A DNA stretch of 28,671 nucleotides from an uncultured Collinsella sp. (GCA_900552185.1 URYT01000003.1:1-28671); one strand, 5' to 3'. Counted from the stretch's first letter, positions 16,226-23,903 are shown. Numbers and translations are program-made. The notes: generated by a model not told the origin, from the letters alone.

Positions 16226-17077
16226 CTAGGCCAAAGAACACGGGTAGAACGTTTGGTTAAAGAAGTCGACGACTTCGTTTTCGAACGCATTGATGCGCTC
16301 GTGAGCGTATTTTGCATAGATGATATGCCTCCGGTCACACTCAAGACCGTTGAATACGGCAAACTGATCCTTGGGGTCGCTCGCGGCATCCATAAGCGAT
16401 GTGCCCATGAGAACCGATCCGCGCACCCGAGACGACAGCCCCTCAAGGCCACCGGGAATTGGATTGGCAACCGCCGTGCAGGCAAGGCCACACTTATCCA
16501 AGGCGGAGACCGCCAAAGCGACACCGCCACCAAGGCCCTCGCCCCATGCAAAGATGCGGTCGGGGTCCATGCCATCAAGATTGCGCGCCACCTTCGCCAG
16601 CGCGCAACCCCAACGGACGCGCTCGACAAAAGCGGGCGAAGAAATCCCCCGCTGCAGGTCGTCCGCACCAGCAACATCGTCATCCAGCGCGAGGACGGCA
16701 TACCCCATGGCGGCAAATCTCGTCATGTGATGCCAGCCACGCACAGGCCGATCGATGTCGTGGAACATCAGGCACAACGGCACGCACTCAGATACTCGGG
16801 CACGACCGACAGGCTCGATCAAACGAGCGTGAATCGCATCGTCACCGAGCTCAAAGGAGACCTCCGAGTAACGGGCGCAGGGGTTAACAAAGTCAATCGC
16901 CGTAATGGTCAGGCCTTGAATCTCAAGATTCGAAGCGCATGTCTCTAAATCAGAAACATCTGCTTGGACATCACCGCGCCAGTCCCGATATTCTGCGAGC
17001 CTTGACGAAACCGTTCCAGGAATTCCCATGAGCCCGGGGACAATCAGCTCATTGACATTGCTCTCGCACTTAGACAT
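16226..17077 (-). CDS. Degenerate acetyl-xylan-esterase-like (CE7) protein lacking the nucleophile serine
   Basis: 283-residue alpha/beta-hydrolase-like protein, a divergent paralogue of the CE7 esterase just upstream. The two align well near the C-terminus (LMGTSLMD...QFAVFNGLECDRRH...AHER against LFGTGTAD...QFAVYNNLTCEKRH...GHEE). At the nucleophile elbow it reads GEGLGGG (179-185) where the neighbour has GASQGGG, so serine is replaced by Gly181. The PGQ motif is also lost, while Asp230 and His259 remain. It is unlikely to be an active serine esterase; a regulatory, binding or heteromeric role is possible. Its ATG overlaps the upstream gene's stop by eight bases, so translation is coupled. 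No frameshift or internal stop is visible. Confidence 0.8.
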   Translation of the reverse strand: MSKCESNVNELIVPGLMGIPGTVSSRLAEYRDWRGDVQADVSDLETCASNLEIQGLTITAIDFVNPCARYSEVSFELGDDAIHARLIEPVGRARVSECVPLCLMFHDIDRPVRGWHHMTRFAAMGYAVLALDDDVAGADDLQRGISSPAFVERVRWGCALAKVARNLDGMDPDRIFAWGEGLGGGVALAVSALDKCGLACTAVANPIPGGLEGLSSRVRGSVLMGTSLMDAASDPKDQFAVFNGLECDRRHIIYAKYAHERINAFENEVVDFFNQTFYPCSLA

Positions 17078-18047
17078 GAGCCTCCCCTCCCTTGCAGAAA
17101 AACGGAATGATCAGATCGTCAAAATCCTGAATCTCCTCGTGGCCAAAGCCTTCAAAGAACTCATGACGCTTTTCACAGGTCAGGTTGTTATAGACCGCAA
17201 ACTGCGTCGCTGGCGGACAGACGATATCGGCTGTGCCGGTGCCAAACAGCACAGGGCATTTGACCATAGGGGCAAAGTTCTTGGAATCGAAGTACGCCAG
17301 CTTGGCATAGGCTTCGTCAATACGAGTCGAGTCCTCGTCAAACCAGCGAGACCAATAGCGCAGGCCCTCGTAGGCAATGTCGTCGGCATCCAAATCCCAG
17401 ACTAGGCGGAAATCCGACAGGAAGGGATAGAGGATGGCGGCACGATTGATAAGCTCGCTGTTAAGCGCACAGGTCGCAATGCCCAAACCGCCACCCTGCG
17501 ACGCGCCGTTCACAAACACACGGGAAAGATCGATGCCCTCAAGCTCGCGAACAATACGGCACAGAATGCGAATATCTTGGTGCAAGCGGACATAGTAGAG
17601 GTTGGCCGGGTCGCCGTCGATACCGGCGACGATATGGCCCGCGACCGTTGTGCCCTCAAATCCGCCAATGTCCTCGGAGGGACCTCCTTGGCCGGGGCAA
17701 TCGAGGGCGATGAGTGCCATGCCCATGCCCGCAAACGACGCCTGCTCAAACCAGCTGCGGCTTGCACCCGGATACCCATGGAACTGAAGCACCAATGGCA
17801 CGGGCTCGTCCGAGACGGGTTTAAGGTACTTGGCATGCAGGCGAGCGCCACACATGCCGGTATACCAGAGGTCGAAAAGCTGGCAGGTCACGGCATCGGT
17901 GACCGATGCCGTCTCGATCGCATAGTCAAGCCCAACGGCGTCGGCCTCGGCCATGCGATCCTTCCAAAAGAGATCGAAATCTGATGGACGGGGCATGGCG
18001 CCTCGATATTCACCAAATTGATGTTGTAGCTCCTGAGCACTTGGCAT
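17070..18047 (-). CDS. Acetyl-xylan-esterase/cephalosporin-C-deacetylase family (CE7) esterase
   Basis: 325-residue cytoplasmic alpha/beta-hydrolase. The N-terminus (ELQHQFGEYRGAMPRPSDFDLFW) is typical of CE7. The catalytic set is complete: Ser183 in GASQGG, Asp274 in GTADIVCPP and His303 in GHEE. The CE7 RGQ motif appears as PGQ (118-120). No signal peptide is seen, so it acts on imported substrate. In a sialic acid operon it could remove O-acetyl groups from sialic acid before the lyase acts; this is inference. Start ATG 18047 keeps the family N-terminus but has only a weak ribosome site (GGTTGGG). TTG 18062 is another option. Confidence 0.85.
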   Translation of the reverse strand: MPSAQELQHQFGEYRGAMPRPSDFDLFWKDRMAEADAVGLDYAIETASVTDAVTCQLFDLWYTGMCGARLHAKYLKPVSDEPVPLVLQFHGYPGASRSWFEQASFAGMGMALIALDCPGQGGPSEDIGGFEGTTVAGHIVAGIDGDPANLYYVRLHQDIRILCRIVRELEGIDLSRVFVNGASQGGGLGIATCALNSELINRAAILYPFLSDFRLVWDLDADDIAYEGLRYWSRWFDEDSTRIDEAYAKLAYFDSKNFAPMVKCPVLFGTGTADIVCPPATQFAVYNNLTCEKRHEFFEGFGHEEIQDFDDLIIPFFCKGGEAHV

Positions 18048-18083
18048 GGCTCGTGAACCCAACCTTTCGAAATCGCAACGGAG

Positions 18084-18111
18084 GTGCGCCCGGCAAGGGA
18101 ACCGGGCGCAC
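18084..18111 (-). other. Intercistronic hairpin between the ATPase and CE7 genes
   Basis: Perfect 10-bp inverted repeat (GTGCGCCCGG at 18084-18093, CCGGGCGCAC at 18102-18111) with an eight-base loop. It lies 17 bases after the ATPase stop and before the esterase start. No T-run follows on the minus strand. It separates the transporter genes from the enzyme genes and may set their relative expression. Confidence 0.75.
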
Positions 18112-18127
18112 GGGAGGGAAAGCGAGG

Positions 18128-18955
18128 CTACTCGCCGAGCTTGGGATGCAGCAGCGACGGCGCAGCGCCGAGCAGCATCTTGGTGTAGGGGTCCTGGGGA
18201 TGCTGGAAGACCTGCTTGGCCTCGCCCTGCTCGACGATCTTGCCGCCATTCATGACGATGATGTCGTCAGAGATATAGCGGACCGTCTGGATGTCATGGC
18301 TAATGAACACCATGGCCAGGCCGAGCTCCTTCTTAAGGTCGGTCAGCAGGTTCAGGATCTGCGCGCGGACCGAAACGTCCAGAGCTGAGGTGGGCTCGTC
18401 GGCGATGATGGCGTCGGGGTTCAGCGACAGGGCACGGGCAATTGCCACGCGCTGGCGCTGACCACCCGAAAGCTGGCCGGGAAGAACCTCGGCGGCAGAG
18501 CTGGGCAGACCGGTGAGCTCCAGGAGCTCCTTGACGCGCTTCTCCTGCTCTGCCTCGGTGCCCAGATTGTGGACGCGCATGGGATCGAGCAGTTGCTCGC
18601 GAACGACCATGCGCGGGTTGAGCGCCGTGGCCGGGTTTTGGAACACGACCGAGATGACTCGACCCATGTGGCGACGGTCCTCGGCGGTACGTTTGGTAAC
18701 GTCCTTGCCCTTAAAGTAGACCTTGCCGCTCGTGGGGGCCTGCAGGCCGCACATGACGTTGGCGGTGGTGGACTTACCACAACCGGACTCGCCGACGATG
18801 CCGATCGTCTGACCGGGCATGAGCTTAATCGTTACACCCTGGACGGCGTGAACCAGGTTGGGGTGCAGAATCGAGCCGGTACGGGTCCTAAAGGTGACGT
18901 GGACGTCATCAAGGAAGATGATCGGCTCGACGCCGTTGACTGCGGTCTCGCTCAT
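18128..18955 (-). CDS. Peptide-type ABC transporter ATP-binding protein (DppF-like), probable sialic acid importer
   Basis: 275-residue cytoplasmic ATPase. Motifs: Walker A GESGCGKST, Q-loop FQNPATALNP, signature LSGGQRQR, Walker B AIIADEPTSALD and switch histidine in FISHDI. It ends shortly after the ATPase core (DPYTKMLLGAAPSLLHPKLGE) and lacks the long Cys-containing C-terminal extension of OppF/DppF, so it is shorter than usual. Its ATG abuts the stop of the permease-ATPase fusion (TAG then ATG). It would form the second nucleotide-binding site with the fused ATPase. ABC family membership is certain; substrate is inferred from the downstream nan genes. Confidence 0.93.
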   Translation of the reverse strand: MSETAVNGVEPIIFLDDVHVTFRTRTGSILHPNLVHAVQGVTIKLMPGQTIGIVGESGCGKSTTANVMCGLQAPTSGKVYFKGKDVTKRTAEDRRHMGRVISVVFQNPATALNPRMVVREQLLDPMRVHNLGTEAEQEKRVKELLELTGLPSSAAEVLPGQLSGGQRQRVAIARALSLNPDAIIADEPTSALDVSVRAQILNLLTDLKKELGLAMVFISHDIQTVRYISDDIIVMNGGKIVEQGEAKQVFQHPQDPYTKMLLGAAPSLLHPKLGE

Positions 18956-20971
18956 CTACATCACCTCCGCGTGAGGGGTCAAACCATTTGCCTTGAGCAC
19001 CTCGTCGGGGAGCTCGGAATAGAAGTGCTCGGTGCCGGGCACGCGCTTGAAGACCGGACGGGTGTCCAGGCCAATACGCGGATGGCTCGAGCGGGGTGCG
19101 AAGCGATCGCCCTTGGGGAAATCGCGCGGGCTCGGAACGGCGCCGGGCACCTGGTGCAGGCGGCCCGAACCGCTCTCGATGGACAGAACGGAACCCAGAA
19201 GACCGCGGGTGTACTCATGGATCGGGTTAGTGAGCAGCTCCTTGGTGGGCGCCTGCTCGATAACCTGGCCAGCGTACATAACCGTGATGTTGTGGGCGAC
19301 CTCGGCGACCAGCGCCAGGTCATGCGAAACGAAGATCATGGCAAAGCCGAGCTTGGCCTGAAGATCGTTGAGCAGCTTGATGACCTGCTTCTGGACGGTA
19401 ACGTCCAGAGCGGTCGTGGGCTCGTCGCAGATGACCAGCTTGGGGTCGCGGGTAAGGGCCATAGCGATCAGGACACGCTGACGCTGGCCGCCGGAAAGCT
19501 CGTGCGGATAGCTCTCGAGCGTGCGCTTGGGATCGAGGCCGACGAGCTCCAGGAGCTCCTCGGCGCTGCGGGTTCCGCCGCGCTTGGTGAGCTGCTTCAT
19601 CTGGGCAGAGATGAGCATAGAGGGGTTGAGCGAGGACAGGGCGTCCTGATAGACCATGGCGATATCGGTACCACGCAGGCCGAACCACTCCTTCTTGCTC
19701 ATCTTGAGCAGGTCACGGCCCTCCCAGAGAACCTCGCCGGAAAGATGCTCGTCATCGTCGGTCAGGCCCATGATGGCCAGCGTGGTGATGGACTTACCGC
19801 AACCGGACTCGCCCACCAGGCCCATGGTCTGACCAGGACGGACGTCAAAGTTGACATGGTCGACGACGTTGATATCACCGTGATGCTCAAACTGGATGCA
19901 GAAGTCACGGACCGAGAGAATCGGTTCAACAGACTCGTCGGGCACATGGCGATCGTCACGCTTGAGCTCGACATCGCGCAGGGCGCCAAGGCGAGCGGAG
20001 AGGGACTGGGCTTGCTCCTTGTAGGCTCGAACGGGGTCGGAGACCAGCAGGTCGGCCTCGCGACGCTTGGAGGAATCGGTGGGATCCAGGGCGGCGGAGG
20101 GAGCAGCGGCCATGGCGTCGGTAATGCCCTCGGAGAGGATGTTGAGCGCCAGGCAGGTGATCATGATGGCCAGGCCCGGGAACAGTGCCTGCCACCAACG
20201 GCCGGCGAGCACGCCGCCGCGGGCGTCGGCGAGGATGTTGCCCCAGGTAGCGGTGGGCTCCTGGATACCAGCGCCGATGAAGGTCAGCGAGGCCTCGAAG
20301 ATGATGGCGTCGGCGACCAGGGTAACGGTGAAGACCATGATCGGGGCGATGCAGTTACGCAGAACATGCTTGATCAAAATCCACGGAGCCTTGGCGCCGG
20401 AAACGATGACCGCGCGAACATAGTCCTCGCCGTACTCGGACACGATGTTGGCGCGCACGATACGGGCAATCTGCGGAGTGTACATAAAGCCGATGGCGAA
20501 GATGATCGACGGCACGGAGTTGCCCAGGATGGAGACAAAGACGGCCGCGAGGGCGATGCCCGGGATGGACATGATGATGTCCAGGATACGCATGATCGTC
20601 TCGGAGACGGCCTTGCGCGAAACCGCTGCAAGGGCGCCCACGACCGAGCCGCAGACCAGAGCCATGGCGGTGGCGCCAAAGCCGATAATCAGCGAGTAAC
20701 GACCACCGTAGAGCATACGCGACAGAATGTCGCGACCCTTATCGTCGGTACCGAAGATAAATCCGTTGCCGGGAGCCTGGCGAGCCGTAAAGATCTCGAC
20801 CGGGCTATAGGGGGCAAGAAGGGGCGCCAGAATCGCAGTCAGGGCGACCAGCACCAGCACGACGGCGGCAATCTTAGAAGACAGCGTCATCTTCTTCCAG
20901 CCACCGAGCTTGAGCCCCTTGGAGGCAGCCTTCTCGAGCTGCTCGGTTTGCTTCTCTCGAATCTTTACCAT
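18956..20971 (-). CDS. Fused DppC-type permease and DppD-type ATPase of an ABC importer
   Basis: 671-residue fusion. Residues 1-290 are a complete DppC permease: first membrane segment about 33-54, FGTDDKGRDILSRMLYG at 73-89, EAA loop about 180-206. A polar linker at about 290-350 joins it to an ATPase with Walker A GESGCGKS (387-394), Q-loop YQDALSSLNP, signature LSGGQRQR (492-499), Walker B VICDEPT and switch His550. The C-terminal oligopeptide-region motif is present (VPGAVPSPRDFPKGDRFAPR), but the four usual cysteines are absent. The reading frame is continuous, so this is a true fusion. It begins three bases after the dppB-like stop. It replaces two separate genes in the standard layout, as the opp operon here shows. 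Confidence 0.93.
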   Translation of the reverse strand: MVKIREKQTEQLEKAASKGLKLGGWKKMTLSSKIAAVVLVLVALTAILAPLLAPYSPVEIFTARQAPGNGFIFGTDDKGRDILSRMLYGGRYSLIIGFGATAMALVCGSVVGALAAVSRKAVSETIMRILDIIMSIPGIALAAVFVSILGNSVPSIIFAIGFMYTPQIARIVRANIVSEYGEDYVRAVIVSGAKAPWILIKHVLRNCIAPIMVFTVTLVADAIIFEASLTFIGAGIQEPTATWGNILADARGGVLAGRWWQALFPGLAIMITCLALNILSEGITDAMAAAPSAALDPTDSSKRREADLLVSDPVRAYKEQAQSLSARLGALRDVELKRDDRHVPDESVEPILSVRDFCIQFEHHGDINVVDHVNFDVRPGQTMGLVGESGCGKSITTLAIMGLTDDDEHLSGEVLWEGRDLLKMSKKEWFGLRGTDIAMVYQDALSSLNPSMLISAQMKQLTKRGGTRSAEELLELVGLDPKRTLESYPHELSGGQRQRVLIAMALTRDPKLVICDEPTTALDVTVQKQVIKLLNDLQAKLGFAMIFVSHDLALVAEVAHNITVMYAGQVIEQAPTKELLTNPIHEYTRGLLGSVLSIESGSGRLHQVPGAVPSPRDFPKGDRFAPRSSHPRIGLDTRPVFKRVPGTEHFYSELPDEVLKANGLTPHAEVM

Positions 20972-20974
20972 AAT

Positions 20975-21931
20975 CTACACCGTCCTGATGCGCGGGTTGA
21001 TGAGCAGGTAGAGCATGTCAACCACGATGTTGATGATGATGAAGGCAAGAGCAACGACGATGACGACGCCCTGAACCAGGTTCGCCTCGTTGCCCTGAAC
21101 GCCCTGCAGAATCGCAGTGCCCATGCCGGGGAGGTTGAAGATAACCTCGATGACGACGGCGCCGCCCATGAGGTAACCGATCTTAAGACCGAGGGTGGTG
21201 ACCGGGGTGATCAGCGCATTGCGAAGAACGTTGATGCCGACGACGACCTTCTCGGGAACGCCGGCGCCGCGAGCCATACGGACATAATCCTTGTCGAGCT
21301 CCTCGACCATGGCGGTACGCACGATACGAGTCATCTGGCCCGTCAGCGGAAATGCCAAGGCGATAGCGGGCATGATCATACGTCCCAGATAGCCAACCGG
21401 ATTCGTGGTGAAGTGAGGCAGAGCACCCGATGCCGGGAGCACCTTAAGGTAGGAAGAGAACAGCAGGATCAACAGAACGGCAAGCCAGAACGACGGGGTT
21501 GCCAAGCCGGCGATGGAAAAGACGCGGATCACTTGGTCCGGCCATTTGTCGCGATACAGTGCCGCGATGACGCCGAGCAAAAACGAAACGACCGCACCGA
21601 TGGCAAGACCGATAAAGGTCAGCTGCATCGTGACGGGCAGGGCCGTGGAGATGCGCTTGGCAACGGAGTTGCGAGCAGCACCATAGGTGCCCATGTCGCC
21701 ATGGATCAAATCGCCCATATAGCGCACGTAGCGCACGGGCCAGGGGTCGTCCAGACCATACTTCTCATGGTACTCGGCAACCGCCTCGGGCGAGGCACCG
21801 TCACCCAACGCCGTGTAGGCGGGGTCGGTCTTGGAGAACGACATAAGGAAGAACACCAGGACGGTGACGCCCAATGCCATGATCGGCAGCGCCACAAGAC
21901 GCCTTCCAATCAAACGTAGCAAGTTGTTCAC
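20975..21931 (-). CDS. Peptide-type ABC transporter permease (DppB-like), probable sialic acid importer
   Basis: 318-residue inner-membrane permease. N-terminal membrane segment LVALPIMALGVTVLVFFLM, then the extracellular region with GLDDPWPVRYVRYMGDLIHGDMG. The EAA loop is DYVRMARGAGVPEKVVVGINVLRN, and the C-terminus ends INPRIRTV, the usual DppB finish. I chose GTG 21931 because GGGGAG lies five bases upstream; the earlier in-frame TTG at 21964 has no good site. It is separated from the binding-protein gene by a gap with two hairpins and is followed after three bases by the permease-ATPase fusion. Membership in the sialic acid system is inferred from the operon. Confidence 0.92.
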   Translation of the reverse strand: MNNLLRLIGRRLVALPIMALGVTVLVFFLMSFSKTDPAYTALGDGASPEAVAEYHEKYGLDDPWPVRYVRYMGDLIHGDMGTYGAARNSVAKRISTALPVTMQLTFIGLAIGAVVSFLLGVIAALYRDKWPDQVIRVFSIAGLATPSFWLAVLLILLFSSYLKVLPASGALPHFTTNPVGYLGRMIMPAIALAFPLTGQMTRIVRTAMVEELDKDYVRMARGAGVPEKVVVGINVLRNALITPVTTLGLKIGYLMGGAVVIEVIFNLPGMGTAILQGVQGNEANLVQGVVIVVALAFIIINIVVDMLYLLINPRIRTV

Positions 21932-21971
21932 GTTCTCTCCCCTTTCTTTTGTCGGTAGGACCAACTGGTAT

Positions 21972-22026
21972 ATGAGTACGGGTACTCATTACAAGACCCG
22001 AGCGACATCGTTGCCGCCCGGGTCTT
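21972..22026 (-). other. Two consecutive hairpins between binding protein and permease genes
   Basis: First, an 8-bp palindrome with a two-base centre (ATGAGTAC at 21972-21979, GTACTCAT at 21982-21989). Second, an 8-bp stem (AAGACCCG at 21993-22000, CGGGTCTT at 22019-22026) with an 18-base loop. Neither has a T-run on the minus strand. They lie in the 157-base gap after the substrate-binding gene, the same place as the hairpin between oppA and oppB. Confidence 0.7.
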
Positions 22027-22088
22027 TGTTTCAACTATGAGGATACGGCCCCAATGACCGACATCCTGCATACAGACTCAAGCGAGTC

Positions 22089-23702
22089 TTACGCCTTGAC
22101 GGTCGCAACGCCCCTGAAGGACATGCTCGTCGTGCCGATGCCCTTGAAGCCATCGAGGGCCTCGCCGTTGGGCGCAGTGGACGGATCGTCCCAGGAAGCG
22201 GAGACGGTCTTGACGTGGACAACGGGGTACAGAACGGCGTTGTCGGCAATGATGTCGAAGCACTCGTTCCACTTCTTCTGCTGCTCGTCGCCCTCGGCGG
22301 CAAGAGCCTCGTCCATGAGACTGTGGAGCTTCTGCCACTCAGCGGACTCCTTCCACGGGCAACGGGTCTGCATCCAGACGTTGTCGCCGTACCACCAGTT
22401 GAGCAGCAGGTCGGGGTCGGCGCCGAAGCAGGAAGGATCGCCAGGGGCAAGGAGGATATCGTAGGCCTCGCCGCCGTCGATGGCAGCGTAGGTGGCCGGC
22501 GAGGTATCGGTCTGGATGGTCACATCGAAGCCGAGAGCGTCGAGGTCGTTCTTGACCTGGGCGGCCATGCCCTTAATCTGCTCGTTGTCGGTGGTGCGCA
22601 GGGTGATGGCACCCGGGGTGATGCCAGACTCCTCGATGAGCTTCTTAGCCTTCTTGGCGTCGGTCTTGTACACCGTGGAAGCCTCATGATAGTTGGTGAA
22701 GCTCTTGGGCAGGTAGCAGCTGGCAGCGGTGGCAAGGCCGGCGAAGGTGTTGCTGACCATCTTCTCGGTGTCGAGCGCATACATGACAGCCTGACGGACC
22801 TTGACGTTGTTCCAAGGCTCCTTGGCGACGTTGAACATGATGAAGCGGGTGCCGAAACCCTGAACGTTATCGATCTTGCAGCCAGCGCTCTCGAGCTGGT
22901 CGACGGCGTCAGCGGTAACGAGCTCCATAACGAGCGTAGAGCCCTCCTGCTGAGCGGTAACGCGAGCGGTGGGGTCGGTCAGGATGCTGTACTGGATCTT
23001 CTTATCCTCGGCAGCATACTCACCGTTGTACTCAGGATTGGGAACCAGGGTAATCTCGGTATCGGAGATAGAGTCGTACATCCAGGGGCCGGAGCCGATC
23101 GGCTGCTTGGCGCGATCCTCCTCGGTCTGAGTGGCCGGGGTAACGCGGACGATGGCCAGACGATCCTTGAGCAGGGAGAAGTTGGGGACCTTGGTCTTGA
23201 CCGTCACGGTGCTGGCGTCCTTGGCCTCGATGGACTCGAAGGGCTGGAAGAACGGAGCATAGGTAGCGGAAGCGGCGCAAGCGGTGTAGGAGGCAACGAC
23301 ATCGTCAGCGGTGACCTCGGTGCCATCGGAGAACTTGGCGCCCTTGCGGATGGTGACCTCGAAAGTGGTGTCGTCCACGGACTTAGGATCGTCGGTGGCG
23401 AGCTCGTTGAAGGTGCTGTAGTCGTGGTAATCGATGCCGTAGAGGCCCTCGACGACGTGCCAGTTAGCACCCAGGCCCACAGCGGAGCCGGTGCTGGCGG
23501 GATCGAAGCTGGACGGAGCGTAAGCGGAACCAGCGGTGATCACGCCGCCGCCACGGTTGGCGGAATCGGTGGAACCGGAAGCGGAACCCTCGTCGCTAGA
23601 GCTGCCACCGCAGCCGGTGAGACCAAGCCCTGCGACAGCAGCGACGCTGCCGGTGAGGCCGAGGAACGAACGCCTGGACATACCCTTGTTGATGATGGCC
23701 AT
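22089..23702 (-). CDS. Tat-type substrate-binding lipoprotein (family 5), probable sialic acid receptor
   Basis: 537-residue extracytoplasmic receptor of the peptide/nickel-binding family 5. The N-terminus has a twin-arginine motif SRRSFLGL, a hydrophobic stretch and a lipobox LTGC with Cys31, predicting Tat export and a lipid anchor. A Ser/Gly-rich linker follows. The mature part shows family hallmarks (FDPASTGSAVGLGANWHVVEGLYGI, KQPIGSGPWMYDS, RFIMFNVAKEPWNNVKVRQAVMYAL). The ATG at 23702 has AGGAG five bases upstream; the five earlier codons have none. It is the first gene of the nan operon. Homologous peptide-type receptors for sialic acid (SatA type) are known; binding here is inference from context, and peptides remain possible. 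Confidence 0.87.
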   Translation of the reverse strand: MAIINKGMSRRSFLGLTGSVAAVAGLGLTGCGGSSSDEGSASGSTDSANRGGGVITAGSAYAPSSFDPASTGSAVGLGANWHVVEGLYGIDYHDYSTFNELATDDPKSVDDTTFEVTIRKGAKFSDGTEVTADDVVASYTACAASATYAPFFQPFESIEAKDASTVTVKTKVPNFSLLKDRLAIVRVTPATQTEEDRAKQPIGSGPWMYDSISDTEITLVPNPEYNGEYAAEDKKIQYSILTDPTARVTAQQEGSTLVMELVTADAVDQLESAGCKIDNVQGFGTRFIMFNVAKEPWNNVKVRQAVMYALDTEKMVSNTFAGLATAASCYLPKSFTNYHEASTVYKTDAKKAKKLIEESGITPGAITLRTTDNEQIKGMAAQVKNDLDALGFDVTIQTDTSPATYAAIDGGEAYDILLAPGDPSCFGADPDLLLNWWYGDNVWMQTRCPWKESAEWQKLHSLMDEALAAEGDEQQKKWNECFDIIADNAVLYPVVHVKTVSASWDDPSTAPNGEALDGFKGIGTTSMSFRGVATVKA

Positions 23703-23771
23703 GTCTTCTCCTATCAATAGAGAATCTTACTCGGGAGCACCTAGACTTGCCCCCGCGCAACTTGCGGACGA

Positions 23772-23799
23772 TATATACCTTACCTACCGACGAACCCAA
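23772..23799 (-). promoter_or_regulatory. Candidate promoter of the nan operon
   Basis: On the minus strand TTGGGT (23794-23799) precedes TATATA (23772-23777) with 16 bases between them. Transcription would start about 65 bases before the binding-protein ATG. The inverted repeats at 23821-23903 would lie just upstream, fitting an activator or repressor. A second possible promoter (TTGACT at 23961-23966 and extended -10 TGCTATCCT near 23935) has a long 20-base spacer. Confidence 0.35.
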
Positions 23800-23820
23800 C
23801 TGAGGTGCCGCGCTCGGCGA

Positions 23821-23903
23821 CCGATACATACATACGCTTGAACGGTATTTACTACCGTTCACCGAATTCGTTGACAAACGATTCGCCAGACAGTATGTAT
23901 CGG
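23821..23903. promoter_or_regulatory. Nested inverted repeats in the nan control region (candidate operators)
   Basis: Outer pair: CCGATACATAC at 23821-23831 and its exact reverse complement at 23893-23903 (11 of 11). Inner pair: GAACGGTA at 23840-23847 and TACCGTTC at 23853-23860 around a five-base spacer, an operator-like 21-base element. Both are perfect and sit in the 363-base gap between uvrC and the operon. The rest of that gap (23703-24065) has no gene. No regulator is encoded nearby, so the binding protein is unknown. Confidence 0.6.

Noticed and set aside
18569..21919. 1116-codon open frame on the plus strand opposite the importer genes
   Set aside because: Full of G, D, H, Q and N runs with no domain, and antisense to four intact ABC transporter genes. 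It is a codon-bias shadow despite its length.
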